From a virus, in the IMG/VR virus record IMGVR_UViG_3300009105_000002, positions 1-64,000 of that record: 64,000 nt of DNA. The stretch is one strand, 5' to 3'. Below the pieces are notes generated by a model. That model was not told the origin of the DNA and searched no databases. It was given only the letters and a program-made list of their open reading frames with translations. Both the position numbers and the translations under genes were made by a program. This document shows, in pieces, positions 33,884 to 42,542 of this stretch. Positions within the stretch are counted from its first letter, which is position 1. Each line of letters begins with the position of its first letter.

Positions 33884-34595
33884 TTATCCTGGAAGTATAA
33901 AAACATTTACAACGAAGACTGACAAAGTTGACCTTGTAATGGCAGCTCATGTAAACGATATCCAAGCAGAAGTCGTAGCCATAGAAACAGAGTTAGGCGC
34001 GGATGTCGCAGGCAGCGCAACGGATTTAGTTACTAGGCTTGCCATTTCACTGGCAGATAGCGGAGCTTTGGCGCAGGGGACAAGTATGCCTGGAACTCCA
34101 GTTATAGGCCAGCCGTTTTATCGAACAGATGAGGATATTTTTTATATATATGATGGCGCAGCGTGGGATGCCATAGGTATGCCTACGGCAACCGCAGGTG
34201 ATATATTATATGCTTCTGCGGAAAATACGTGGTCAAAACTTACTAAAGGAACTTCTGGACAATTTCTTAAAATAGGAGCAACAATTCCCGCATGGGCTCA
34301 TCTAATTGCTAAAGGAACATATACAGGCGACGGAAATGCCACTAAAGCAATAACAGGCGTGGGATTTCAACCTACTGCTCTTATTGTATGGGGTAGAACT
34401 GGAGCTGCGTTTGATATGGGTATAAAAACTTCTGATGACATAGGATTAAGTTCTGCGATAGTAGGTGCTGCAATAAGTGATGACCAGATTCGATCTCTTG
34501 ACGCAGATGGATTTACAGTTGGAGATGGGACAGATGATGCTAATAGATTAAATATTAACGCTGAGTCATATAACTATATTGCTTTAAATATATAA
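33873..34595 (+). CDS. Tail appendage or fibre-like protein
   Basis: The 240-residue protein starts MAADYPGSIKTFTTKTDKVDLVMAAHVNDIQAEVVAIETELG, a common opening of phage tail-fibre N-termini, then PGTPVIGQPFYRTDEDIFYIYDGAAWDAIG and TAGDILYASAENTWSKLTKGTSGQFLKIG, which are fibre-type repeats. The end is a beta-rich tip with GVGFQPTALIVWGR. It has no signal peptide, unlike the next three genes. Confidence 0.75.
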   Translation: MAADYPGSIKTFTTKTDKVDLVMAAHVNDIQAEVVAIETELGADVAGSATDLVTRLAISLADSGALAQGTSMPGTPVIGQPFYRTDEDIFYIYDGAAWDAIGMPTATAGDILYASAENTWSKLTKGTSGQFLKIGATIPAWAHLIAKGTYTGDGNATKAITGVGFQPTALIVWGRTGAAFDMGIKTSDDIGLSSAIVGAAISDDQIRSLDADGFTVGDGTDDANRLNINAESYNYIALNI

Positions 34596-34620
34596 AATGA
34601 ACAAACAAAGGGAGGGTATC

Positions 34621-35871
34621 ATGAACAAGTTATTAGTATTGATTTTTGCAGCTTTGTTAATGGTTCCGGGCATTGCAGGAGCATCGGATAATGCCAGAGA
34701 CATCGGAAATACTGGGTATATAGATACTGCTGTTGTGATAGCTGACGTAACGACCGCTAATACGGCCGCAGTCAATACGAGCAATCAGTTAGAAGTAAAG
34801 TCCAATGTAGATGATGAAGCAGATAGTACTTACTACCAAGATGATGCAGATTGGACAGATAATACCTCAGATCATCAGTTGATAGGTGGCATATATCAAG
34901 GCACGCCTCATTCTATTACTGATGGGGATACCGGGCCGATATCTTTGACAGCAAATGGATTTGTAAAGGTTAGTGATGGTGGGACAGATTTAAACGTGGA
35001 AGTTACAGAAACTTCTTTTGACGCTACACAAGCAACGCATGACAGCTTAAATTGTAATGCTAATATTCAGCAGGGTGATGCTGATATTGCTTCTGATAAT
35101 GAATTATATGTAAGGGGTTCTGGAACAGCCGGCACTGCTGATGAAGCAGTCCTTACAATTCAGGGAATAACTTCCATGACACCGGTGATTGTAACTGGTG
35201 ACTCGGCAGGTTCTTTAACAGTAGATCAAGCGACTGCTACCAATTTAAAGGTACAGATTTTTGGTGATGATATAACCTCTGCTATAAATACTGATGCAAC
35301 AGGAGATCTACAAATCGACGTGGCCACTATTGCCGCAGGGGATAATAATATAGGAAATGTCGATATAGTGACTCTACCCTCTGGCAATTTAGGCCAACAG
35401 GCAATGGCCGCATCACTATCAATTGTACCTGCGAGTGATATTACTGATACAACATATATAGGTGATATAAAATTCGGAGAAGCATTGCCTGCAGGTTCAA
35501 GCAATATAGGCGATGTAGATGTTCTTACGCAAGGCATGGCGCTTGCAAGAAAGGAATCTACGCAGGATTTAAATGTCGGGGCATTAAGCTATACGACGAA
35601 CTTTGCAGCTAAAACGAGAGTAAAACAGATATTATTTACTGCATCGGGATCGATAACTCAAACAGTTACCTTTACATTTGATAGCACAACAGGCGCAACT
35701 TATGACACGGTGATTGCAAGTGAGGATTTAGTAAGTGAAACAAATTATACATACATTCCCTCAGGAGAACTAATATTGGCGAGCGGCGATGAGATTCTTA
35801 TTGCATGTACTAATTCAGGGACACCTGCGGTTAATGCTTATGTAACGGTCATAGGAGAAACTTTAAATTAA
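34621..35871 (+). CDS. Exported beta-rich phage appendage protein
   Basis: GGGAGGGTATC marks ATG 34621; the upstream ATG at 34597 has no ribosome site. The protein opens MNKLLVLIFAALLMVPGIAGA-SD, a clear Sec signal peptide. The mature part is rich in T, D, A and G with shallow repeats (DNNIGNVDIVTLPSG, SNIGDVDVLTQG) and ends in a jelly-roll-like domain (TYIPSGELILASGDEILIACTNSG). It looks like a fibre or surface adhesin. Confidence 0.6.
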   Translation: MNKLLVLIFAALLMVPGIAGASDNARDIGNTGYIDTAVVIADVTTANTAAVNTSNQLEVKSNVDDEADSTYYQDDADWTDNTSDHQLIGGIYQGTPHSITDGDTGPISLTANGFVKVSDGGTDLNVEVTETSFDATQATHDSLNCNANIQQGDADIASDNELYVRGSGTAGTADEAVLTIQGITSMTPVIVTGDSAGSLTVDQATATNLKVQIFGDDITSAINTDATGDLQIDVATIAAGDNNIGNVDIVTLPSGNLGQQAMAASLSIVPASDITDTTYIGDIKFGEALPAGSSNIGDVDVLTQGMALARKESTQDLNVGALSYTTNFAAKTRVKQILFTASGSITQTVTFTFDSTTGATYDTVIASEDLVSETNYTYIPSGELILASGDEILIACTNSGTPAVNAYVTVIGETLN

Positions 35872-35905
35872 CGAAAAAAGAAAACAGATTAAAAGGAGGA
35901 CAGAC

Positions 35906-37609
35906 ATGAAAAGTAAAATTTTGATATTGCTCTTGGCATTGGCATTTGTTGCATCTAGTTCATTTGCTGATGAGAAAAGAGTTGACGGGAAAAAGGTAGA
36001 GACCTTCAAGCGTATCACAGTAGATACTATTAGAGGGGACTCTACAAATGGTTTATATATTGATTCGGATAGGGATGGGGTGACCGAGGCAACAGTTACG
36101 GCTTCAGGAGACATAACTGCAACAAGTTCTTTTATTATTGGCTCGGCTGATATAAATGAAACTGATTTAGAAAAACTTGATGGTATAACTAATGGAACAG
36201 CAGTAGCCAATAAAGCCTTGGTGACCGATGTAAATATTGACATAGATTTAGGTACTGGTGATATGGATGTTACTAATTTAGTCGCAGATGGGACATCAAA
36301 TCTTATTGGTGCAGTTACCATAGGAACTGCTACATCAGCCGCAGGCAATCTTTCAATGTATGACGCAGGGACTCTTACTCTTTATGAGGATGGTGATAAT
36401 TTTAATGTTACCTTGCAATGTAATTCAGGGGAGGCAGTAGGAACACTTACTGGAGGCTTAGATGTTTCAGGTGTAATAACTTCAACGTCTCCCGTATTTA
36501 CCACGCCTAATTTGGGAACGCCATCGGCCTTAGTAGGAACAAATATATCAGGAACAGCGGCAAATCTGACAGCAGGCTCAGTAACAAATGCCACCTTAAC
36601 GACTGCTCTTACTGTAGATACAGGCACGGTTACATTAACTGGTAACGTAGCAAATAGTTCTGTTTTAACTATTGGTGCCGGGGCAGTATCAGTATCAGGA
36701 AGTAATACCGGTGACAATTCAGGAACAGATGATCAGACTTTAGCTGAAGTATTAGCGAGTGGCGCTGACGGGAACGATGTAGATATAACTTCACTCGGTA
36801 AATTAGAGTTCTTTGACGCAGGATTATATTTAGACGCTGACGCTGACGGGGTAATGAATATAACCTCGGATAATACACTTGAATTACATTCTGCTGACTG
36901 GGATATATCTACAACTGGTGCGATTACTAATGCCGCAATAGATGCAGACAATAATACTGTTACCAATATAGTTATAGGTGCGGAATGCACAGGAGCTTCT
37001 ACTTCATTAACTGACACAGCAGATATTTTTTATGACGCTGAATTGACAGCGGCAGCAGTAGAGGCAGCACTTACAAATGACGCGATAGATTTTGGAACAG
37101 GCGTTGTAACAGCTGCTGGATTTACTCTTGCTGCCAATGAAAATATTACTCTTGGTGCTCAGACATTAGACCATGACGGAACTGATTTTGTATTCAATGA
37201 CAGCGTAAATGCTGGGGCAAATGCTATCAAATCAACCGTCAATATGCCTGGAGTGCCTCATCATTTAATCTTCAACGTGGCTAATCCCAATGTCAGGGCT
37301 ACAGCGGATACCCAAATATGTATCTGGCCATTAACGCCTGCGGCATTTAATATAGATAAAATAGAAGTAACGCTTGACGCTGCCGGAAATGAAGTAGCGG
37401 GGGATTTAAAGTATGCGGACACTTTTATAGGCTTGGCAAATCCAGTATTAATAGAAACTTTTGACACTACAAACGGTGTCCGTAGTGATAGCTCTATGTC
37501 TGGGACTGCTGATGTTCCTGCATCAAAGTGTCTATACATACAATTTGACTCTGTTCCTAATGCGGCTATTTTGCAAATGTCGGTAGACATAACTTTTAAT
37601 TACGATTAA
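35906..37609 (+). CDS. Exported repeat-rich fibre-like protein
   Basis: AAAAGGAGG precedes ATG 35906. The signal peptide is MKSKILILLLALAFVASSSFA-DE. The 567-residue protein has many repeats with TLTGGLDVSGVITSTSPVFTT and PNLGTPSALVGTNISGTAANLTAGSVTNATL, a wording common in phage tail fibres and in adhesin-like repeats. The last 100 residues form a separate tip (NAIKSTVNMPGVPHHLIFNVANPNVRATAD). An exported form of a tail-fibre-like repeat is unusual. Confidence 0.65.
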   Translation: MKSKILILLLALAFVASSSFADEKRVDGKKVETFKRITVDTIRGDSTNGLYIDSDRDGVTEATVTASGDITATSSFIIGSADINETDLEKLDGITNGTAVANKALVTDVNIDIDLGTGDMDVTNLVADGTSNLIGAVTIGTATSAAGNLSMYDAGTLTLYEDGDNFNVTLQCNSGEAVGTLTGGLDVSGVITSTSPVFTTPNLGTPSALVGTNISGTAANLTAGSVTNATLTTALTVDTGTVTLTGNVANSSVLTIGAGAVSVSGSNTGDNSGTDDQTLAEVLASGADGNDVDITSLGKLEFFDAGLYLDADADGVMNITSDNTLELHSADWDISTTGAITNAAIDADNNTVTNIVIGAECTGASTSLTDTADIFYDAELTAAAVEAALTNDAIDFGTGVVTAAGFTLAANENITLGAQTLDHDGTDFVFNDSVNAGANAIKSTVNMPGVPHHLIFNVANPNVRATADTQICIWPLTPAAFNIDKIEVTLDAAGNEVAGDLKYADTFIGLANPVLIETFDTTNGVRSDSSMSGTADVPASKCLYIQFDSVPNAAILQMSVDITFNYD

Positions 37610-37668
37610 ACAAGTTGGATTGAACGACTGAAATTTTTTAAGTTAACGACAAGACAAGGGGATCTCAA

Positions 37669-38532
37669 ATGAAAATACTTAAAATTGCATTAGGACTTTT
37701 GTTATTGTTTTCGACATCGGTCTATGCTTTTACCCCGCCTACAGAAGAATACACTTCTGACGAGTATACTAGACTGCTGCTTCATATGAATAATGACGCG
37801 TGGGCTGATGACGGGGAAACTGGGCATACCCCAACAGCGGAAGGTGACCCCGCATTTGACGCCGTCAATAAGAAGTTTGGTTCTCATTCAGGAGAGTTTG
37901 ACGGGAATGACTACATAACTTATCCAGATCACGCTGATTGGTATTATGCAACAGGTCTTCTCACCATAGATTATTGGATAAGATTCGCAACCGACCCTAC
38001 AGCATTATCTACGACATTGATGTATGAGCAGTATGAAGATGGTTCTAATTATGCTCAAATAGCAATTGATGGTAGTGGAAAATTATACCTTTATTACTTT
38101 GAGGGAGCAGCTTCTACTGCTGTGGCTTTTAATACTTCGAGCGCAGTCTTTTTAGCTGCCGACACTTGGTATCACGTCGCAGTAGTTAGATATGGGACAG
38201 GCGAAAACAATATGTATGTGTTTATAGATGGCGATTCAAAATCTTTATCTTGGGCTGCGACCTTAGCAGCAAATGAGGAACTCGGGGATATAGCAGCTCT
38301 CATAGCTATTGGCGCGGAAAACGGCGGGACAAAGGGGTTAAATGGATTGCTTGATGAATACAGGATAAGCAAGGGCATCGCAAGGGATTGGATCCCTCCT
38401 GACATAGGAAATGTGATGATGATACAATGTGTTAAAAATTACATCAATAATTTAAACCCCGATAAGATAGGCACTCCAATGTGGAGCTGTAAGATAAAGT
38501 TAATGTGTTGGTGGAAAAATTTGAAAGGATGA
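37669..38532 (+). CDS. Exported LamG/concanavalin-like adhesin
   Basis: The 287-residue protein has signal peptide MKILKIALGLLLLFSTSVYA-FT. Residues about 32-240 are a LamG-like lectin fold: KFGSHSGEFDGNDYITYPDHADWYY, YWIRFATDPT, WYHVAVVRYGTGENNMYVFIDGD and LLDEYRISKGIARD. The same domain, with long identical stretches, is in phage 2 (58163-59401) but without a signal peptide and with an added repeat tail. It probably binds a host surface glycan. Confidence 0.8.
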   Translation: MKILKIALGLLLLFSTSVYAFTPPTEEYTSDEYTRLLLHMNNDAWADDGETGHTPTAEGDPAFDAVNKKFGSHSGEFDGNDYITYPDHADWYYATGLLTIDYWIRFATDPTALSTTLMYEQYEDGSNYAQIAIDGSGKLYLYYFEGAASTAVAFNTSSAVFLAADTWYHVAVVRYGTGENNMYVFIDGDSKSLSWAATLAANEELGDIAALIAIGAENGGTKGLNGLLDEYRISKGIARDWIPPDIGNVMMIQCVKNYINNLNPDKIGTPMWSCKIKLMCWWKNLKG

Positions 38533-38831
38533 TCATGCCTCCAGAACAGGTTTGTAATAAACATGACGAAACCATGACGCGTTTATTCTCAAAGATAGAA
38601 GAGAATGAAAAAGCCCAAGCAATATTTGTAGCTGAAGTAAAAGGATATATTCAGAACACAAATTCCTTTATACAAAAAGCGGACAAGGTTTTATTCGGAG
38701 ACGAAAGAGGCAATGGGATCATTACTCAGCTTAAGGTTTTATTGAAACATGTAAGTATTCAATGGACCTTAATTATTATCATATTAGGCGGTATAGTAGG
38801 AATAGGAATTAAAATGGTGTGGGGTGGATAA
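38529..38831 (+). CDS. XhlA-like membrane-anchored coiled-coil protein
   Basis: ATG 38529 overlaps the LamG stop; the in-frame start at 38505 is inside that gene. About 100 residues: a helical N-terminal part (CNKHDETMTRLFSKIEENEKAQAIFVAEVKGYIQ) and a C-terminal membrane helix (IQWTLIIIILGGIVGIGIKMVWGG). The layout matches haemolysin XhlA-type proteins that accompany holins. Confidence 0.6.
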   Translation: MIMPPEQVCNKHDETMTRLFSKIEENEKAQAIFVAEVKGYIQNTNSFIQKADKVLFGDERGNGIITQLKVLLKHVSIQWTLIIIILGGIVGIGIKMVWGG

Positions 38832-39088
38832 TGATGAATGTTTGGACATTTCTTTCAATAGTAGTTCTAGCGATTGTCGCATTAGAAATAATCAAAATCA
38901 AACCTGAACCGCCTTTCGATCAACTTCTCAAACCCCGATCACTCTACGCTGGGATGATCTATTTGACATTCTGTTATCTTGCAGTTGTGGGAAAGATAGA
39001 AGCCCGTTTTGTAGTGGAAATAGTAATGTTATTAATGGCATTTTATTTCGGCTTTAAGGCCGGACAAAAAACAGGAGGTGTAAAATGA
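38831..39088 (+). CDS. Small membrane protein, candidate holin
   Basis: ATG 38831 overlaps the previous stop. The product has two to three hydrophobic helices (WTFLSIVVLAIVALEIIKI, MIYLTFCYLAVVG, FVVEIVMLLMAFYFGFKAG) and a short charged tail. Its place after an XhlA-like gene fits a holin. The endolysin is at the other genome end (578). Confidence 0.55.
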   Translation: MMNVWTFLSIVVLAIVALEIIKIKPEPPFDQLLKPRSLYAGMIYLTFCYLAVVGKIEARFVVEIVMLLMAFYFGFKAGQKTGGVK

Positions 39089-39486
39089 AAGCATTATGTA
39101 TTGTGATGGTTTCAATCATGGTGTTGTGTGGTAGTGCTTTGGCAGAAGATTTATCAATTGAAGATTCATTAAAGAAATTACCTGCTCTTAAGCAAGGCAT
39201 TGCATATTCTTTAATGGAACACGATATCCATTATCTTAGCACTCTGGAATTAATCAACTGGAAAGGTATAGCTTTTGAGGCCGGATATTCTTCAAAGGAT
39301 AAGGTTGTAGGAGTTATAAGTTATGAACTTCTAAAACTTAAGGATCTCGGGGTAACAGTACCAGTATTAGATCTTATCGAATGCAGGGTAGGCACTTATG
39401 CAGGCTGGGGTAGGCTTGGCGTAACAAAGGGCAATAATGAGTATGATTATGGACTTTCGGCTACCCTTATAAATATTAAGTTTTAA
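39085..39486 (+). CDS. Exported 133-residue protein of unknown function
   Basis: Signal peptide MKALCIVMVSIMVLCGSALA-ED. The mature part has a beta pattern (YLSTLELINWKGIAFEAGYSSKDKVVGVISYELLKL) and ends in INIKF, a terminal phenylalanine as in outer-membrane beta strands. It could be a periplasmic or outer-membrane protein. It overlaps the holin-like gene by 4 bp. Confidence 0.6.
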   Translation: MKALCIVMVSIMVLCGSALAEDLSIEDSLKKLPALKQGIAYSLMEHDIHYLSTLELINWKGIAFEAGYSSKDKVVGVISYELLKLKDLGVTVPVLDLIECRVGTYAGWGRLGVTKGNNEYDYGLSATLINIKF

Positions 39487-39537
39487 AGGGTTTTAAGGGG
39501 CGTATTTTAATGATCTATGGTCCGGAGGTGATAAGAT

Positions 39538-39750
39538 ATGGCAGGATGGGGTTCTTTTTTAGGCGGTTTAATGGAAAAACTGCCTATCCAAGGCAGGGTA
39601 GAGCGGTGGAAAAATAAACTTGAGAATCTGGAAAAGAAGAGAAAGGAGCTACTTAAAAGTGAATGGACTCCTGAAAAAGGTAAAATGCTCGATCGTATTG
39701 ATCGCGATATTGACAAGCTCAATCAGCTGCTCAAGAACAAGGCCAATTGA
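39538..39750 (+). CDS. 70-residue charged helical protein
   Basis: GGAGGTGATAAGAT precedes ATG 39538. The product has an amphipathic head (MAGWGSFLGGLMEKLPIQGRVERW) and a long charged helix. It may associate with membranes. It lies among lysis-type genes. Confidence 0.55.
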   Translation: MAGWGSFLGGLMEKLPIQGRVERWKNKLENLEKKRKELLKSEWTPEKGKMLDRIDRDIDKLNQLLKNKAN

Positions 39751-39769
39751 TACGGAACCTATAAGGTCT

Positions 39770-39859
39770 ATGTGGGGTAGCAAAGAGCAAGTAATAGAGT
39801 TTTTACAGAGCCCGCAAGCTCAGGCAGAGAGATGGCTTGTGCAGGCATTGGGGGATTAA
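39770..39859 (+). CDS. 29-residue peptide
   Basis: ATAAGG lies 5 bases before ATG 39770. The product is MWGSKEQVIEFLQSPQAQAE plus nine residues. The stop lies one base before the next start. It fills a gap, but support is thin. Confidence 0.3.
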   Translation: MWGSKEQVIEFLQSPQAQAERWLVQALGD

Positions 39860-39860
39860 G

Positions 39861-40334
39861 ATGAGCGAATATGACATTATTTGGCTGGCAAGCGGATCTG
39901 GAATAGGTCTTGTTATTGCTTCTACGCTTTACTCTATTGGAGGTCGGGCAAAGAAGATAATACGACGATTAGGTGGAGCTCTTGTTTTAGCATTGACCGT
40001 TAATATAATCTCTGGATTTAAAGGTATATGGACAGGGCAATTGCTTTTAATACTACCTTTATTATTCGCGGGATTTAGCATGGGATATGGTGCAGATTTT
40101 GTCCCAATGAAAATATTAAGACGCACTCTTTATATGCTCGGGGTATGTGCTTCTGGTGCTATATTTATCTGGGCATTCGGTGGCAATGCTTGGTGGGTTT
40201 TCATTCCACACATTGGGATAGGAGCTTGGTCGATTTATTTAGGGGTTAGAAATCCTATCGATGCAGCTGCAGAGGAATTTTTTATCAGCATGCTCTTGAA
40301 TCTAGGACTTTGTATGTACCCGTTTATTGCCTAG
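39861..40334 (+). CDS. Multi-span membrane protein of both phages
   Basis: ATG 39861 follows GGGGGATTAAG. The 157-residue protein has four or five hydrophobic segments (LASGSGIGLVIASTLYSIG, LVLALTVNIISGF, LLLILPLLFAGFSMGYG, MLGVCASGAIFIWAFG). A basic RAKKIIRRLGGALV motif and the MGYG motif resemble the phage 2 protein at 53758 (TSKNWRRIGIPVII, LGYG), so they may be distant relatives. Function unknown. It converges with the minus-strand gene at 40302. Confidence 0.55.
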   Translation: MSEYDIIWLASGSGIGLVIASTLYSIGGRAKKIIRRLGGALVLALTVNIISGFKGIWTGQLLLILPLLFAGFSMGYGADFVPMKILRRTLYMLGVCASGAIFIWAFGGNAWWVFIPHIGIGAWSIYLGVRNPIDAAAEEFFISMLLNLGLCMYPFIA

Positions 40335-41036
40335 CTTGATTAAAATCTTCTGGTATATATTTTTTATAGCTTCAGGTGATGAAGGGCTGACTCCACAATA
40401 ATGCTTCTTGCTTCCAGGAGAAGTGCTTATACCGATTGTTAAATGCCTACCGTATACCTCAATATATTCCCAATCAGAATCTATGTTAGGATTAACCGTT
40501 TCAGGAAAGACATCAAGAACCTGGAACATTAGATCTATGTTTAAAGCTGGACAAAATCTAAATCGGTGAGTATTTGCTTTAAGGTAATGCCCTATTTTTT
40601 TCTTATCAAATATAAATGTCCCGTCAACATCAAATTGTCCGTAATGAAGCCACTCTGTATCATTGCTTAAAGGCATCATAGTTTGAAGGCATCCCCAGGG
40701 ATTAAAGGCCGGATATTGCCTTGAATCTCCTGTGCAATACTCAATAGGATCGTAGGCCTGCTGCCTCAGCCTATAACACCAATTATAATGAAAAACTTCA
40801 GGCCAAGGCATTTCTTGGTTATCTACATATACGCGCTTATTCCTGACATTTTTAAAGCATTCTATTAATTTGTGCAGGGCTTTAAATTCTCTTCTTTTAT
40901 AACTAACAGTATACACTGAAGCCTTGCCTGAATCTATTTGCTTAAAGGAAAGTTGTGTCTGGGCTTCTTCAAGGGCAAATTTAAAGGCAGGGGAGAAGGA
41001 GTGGTGAAATTCTATAGTTATGGTTCGGTATGACAT
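40302..41036 (-). CDS. 244-residue unknown protein with conserved aromatic core
   Basis: The protein starts MSYRTITIEFHHSFSPAFKFALEE and has FHYNWCYRLRQQAYDPIEYCTGDSRQYPAFNPWGCLQTMMPL and GSKKHYCGVSPSSPEAIKNIYQKIL. No signal peptide or membrane segment. It is not a recognised family; the cysteine- and tryptophan-rich core suggests an enzyme or regulator. It shares a minus-strand unit with 41043-41486, driven from the promoter at 41539-41568. Confidence 0.55.
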   Translation of the reverse strand: MSYRTITIEFHHSFSPAFKFALEEAQTQLSFKQIDSGKASVYTVSYKRREFKALHKLIECFKNVRNKRVYVDNQEMPWPEVFHYNWCYRLRQQAYDPIEYCTGDSRQYPAFNPWGCLQTMMPLSNDTEWLHYGQFDVDGTFIFDKKKIGHYLKANTHRFRFCPALNIDLMFQVLDVFPETVNPNIDSDWEYIEVYGRHLTIGISTSPGSKKHYCGVSPSSPEAIKNIYQKILIKLGNKRVHTKS

Positions 41037-41042
41037 GAAGAA

Positions 41043-41486
41043 CTACGGAGACGGCTTAAGATTTACGCTTACTAATTTCCATTCGCCATTGCCATGGTAT
41101 TCCATTATGACGCTATAACGATTTCTTATTAAAGCTCCAAAAGCATTTTGCGCATCCACATAAGAAGTAACTTTGTATCTATTGCCTGTATTAATTACTT
41201 TATGAACATCAGAACCCCAGGGAAACTTTGCAGTTTTAGGAGCCAAGAGCTCTTTGAGTACAAATTCATGAGCCACTGTATAGGCTTCTATCTTATCTGG
41301 AACATCTACTTTAACTTGTTGTATTTGTTGTTTTTTAAGACGGGTTTTTGATTTGATTTCTGGCGTTATCAACGATAAAAAGAATGCAGTTATACCTATC
41401 AAAAAGGGGATCCCTAAAAATATTATCCCTAAAGCCATTATAGGAGTAGACACAACTTTTCTCTTATTCTTGATTTGTTCAGCCAT
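41043..41486 (-). CDS. Single-span membrane protein with extracytoplasmic domain
   Basis: ATG at 41486 is chosen, because AAGGAGGAAATC lies upstream on the minus strand; a longer in-frame form begins at 41528. The 147-residue product has one membrane helix (PIMALGIIFLGIPFLIGITAFFLSLI) and a C-terminal domain (EAYTVAHEFVLKELLAPKTAKFPWGSDVHKV...YSVIMEYHGNGEWKLVSVNL). The C-terminal domain resembles small exported domains found with superinfection-exclusion or toxin genes, but this is uncertain. Confidence 0.6.
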   Translation of the reverse strand: MAEQIKNKRKVVSTPIMALGIIFLGIPFLIGITAFFLSLITPEIKSKTRLKKQQIQQVKVDVPDKIEAYTVAHEFVLKELLAPKTAKFPWGSDVHKVINTGNRYKVTSYVDAQNAFGALIRNRYSVIMEYHGNGEWKLVSVNLKPSP

Positions 41487-41538
41487 AGTTAAGATTTCCT
41501 CCTTATGAAGACTGGAATTGCTTTCCAATGGTAAGTTA

Positions 41539-41568
41539 ATTATATCATACGAATGGCCCCTTTGTAAA
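41539..41568 (-). promoter_or_regulatory. Sigma70-like promoter, leftward
   Basis: On the minus strand TTTACA, 18 bases, TATAAT. It points into 41043-41486 and 40302-41036, and is back to back with the rightward promoter at 41587. Confidence 0.7.
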
Positions 41569-41586
41569 GAAATTAAAAAATAATTC

Positions 41587-41616
41587 TTGACAGAACTGTT
41601 ATACTTGTATTATACT
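41587..41616 (+). promoter_or_regulatory. Sigma70-like promoter, rightward
   Basis: TTGACA (41587-41592), 18 bases, TATACT (41611-41616). The -35 is a perfect match. It drives the RHH gene at 41650. The two divergent promoters and two DNA-binding genes form an immunity-like control region. Confidence 0.8.
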
Positions 41617-41649
41617 ATAGTAAACAATTAACGTGAGAAGGAGGTACTT

Positions 41650-41826
41650 ATGCCGAGAATAAAAAAATATGGCAAGGCTCACGCAGTAAGGTTTAAAAAG
41701 GATGTTGAAAAAAAGCTCCTTCAGGTCTGCATTCAAAAGGAAGTCAATAAATCCGACATCATTCAGAATGCCGTAGAGTGTTATCTCTTCAACAAAAAAT
41801 GCTTTGCAAAGAGAAGATCGCTGTAA
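41650..41826 (+). CDS. Ribbon-helix-helix regulator
   Basis: AGAAGGAGG precedes ATG 41650. The 58-residue product MPRIKKYGKAHAVRFKKDVEKKLLQVCIQKEVNKSDIIQNAVECYLF is a short strand (HAVRFKKD) plus two helices, as in CopG/Arc proteins. It would bind DNA as a dimer, probably at the divergent promoter region just upstream. It overlaps no other gene and leads a two-gene unit. Confidence 0.7.
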   Translation: MPRIKKYGKAHAVRFKKDVEKKLLQVCIQKEVNKSDIIQNAVECYLFNKKCFAKRRSL

Positions 41827-41839
41827 AGAGAGGGCTATC

Positions 41840-42262
41840 ATGCAAAAAATGTTCAATATGATTATACATAAAGTATCAAAAAAGGGTAAATCTAATTTAA
41901 CATACTCGTATCCTGAATATAAGCTTGTTTTTAAAAGAGGGGCTGTGGCAGCGATCAAGAAAGCAAAAGGATGGAAAAGCGACAACAAGATGGCAATGGC
42001 CTTAGGGATCACAAGGGCAATGCTTTCTGGCATGAAAAGTCAGAAATTAAACGTTACTCATAAGATAATGACGAGGCTGGCATACCAGCTCAGCAATACA
42101 AGAGGCAATTGGTGGACACACTTTGAAATGGTAGAATGGGGACATATACCGCAGAACCACCCATTATACAACCACGACAAGTACATGGGTCGGATACCTT
42201 ACACAGAACATAGCCCAGCAGCTGCTTTTAGAAGCTTAGATTATGAGGCAGAGAGCTTGTAG
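41840..42262 (+). CDS. Lambda-type HTH regulator-like protein
   Basis: ATG 41840, preceded by AAAGAGAGG, is chosen over the in-frame ATG 41804. The 140-residue product has YKLVFKRGAVAAIKKAKGWKSDNKMAMALGITRAMLSGMKSQKLNVTHKIMTRLAYQL, an XRE/Cro-like helix-turn-helix without the usual repressor C-terminal protease domain. It may set the lysogenic state of phage 1. Confidence 0.65.
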   Translation: MQKMFNMIIHKVSKKGKSNLTYSYPEYKLVFKRGAVAAIKKAKGWKSDNKMAMALGITRAMLSGMKSQKLNVTHKIMTRLAYQLSNTRGNWWTHFEMVEWGHIPQNHPLYNHDKYMGRIPYTEHSPAAAFRSLDYEAESL

Positions 42263-42299
42263 GATTCGGGTGGATCCTAAAAAAATCGGGAAAAAGACC

Positions 42300-42328
42300 T
42301 TGACAGGGAAAAGACCATCAGGTAAACT
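42300..42328 (+). promoter_or_regulatory. Sigma70-like promoter
   Basis: TTGACA (42300-42305), 17 bases, TAAACT (42323-42328). It lies 25 bp before a 41-residue coding frame with a strong ribosome site. Confidence 0.7.
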
Positions 42329-42352
42329 ATTAGGTGAAAAGGAGAGAAGCGC

Positions 42353-42478
42353 ATGAAACACAAAGCCCCCAAAGTCGAATTTGAAAAGCGTGGATTTTTT
42401 CTGTCCATTAAATCCCTGTCTCTGAAAGGAACAAGACCACGCTACCTGAAAAGGTTAATGGCTTTGGGGCCCGAGTAA
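42353..42478 (+). CDS. 41-residue basic peptide with its own promoter
   Basis: AAAAGGAGAGAAGCGC precedes ATG 42353. The product is MKHKAPKVEFEKRGFFLSIK followed by a basic tail (SLSLKGTRPRYLKRLMALGPE). It has its own promoter and terminator. It may be a small regulator or a leader peptide. Confidence 0.5.
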   Translation: MKHKAPKVEFEKRGFFLSIKSLSLKGTRPRYLKRLMALGPE

Positions 42479-42493
42479 GAGCAGGGCTTTTTT
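42469..42493 (+). terminator. Short-stem terminator
   Basis: GCCC (42469-42472) and GGGC (42484-42487) make a short stem followed by TTTTTT. A larger but imperfect pairing with the AAAGCCCC stretch at 42361 is possible. Confidence 0.45.
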
Positions 42494-42542
42494 ATTTGTG
42501 AAATGAGAGAGGACCGTAAAAGAGTCTTTAGAAACTGAATGG

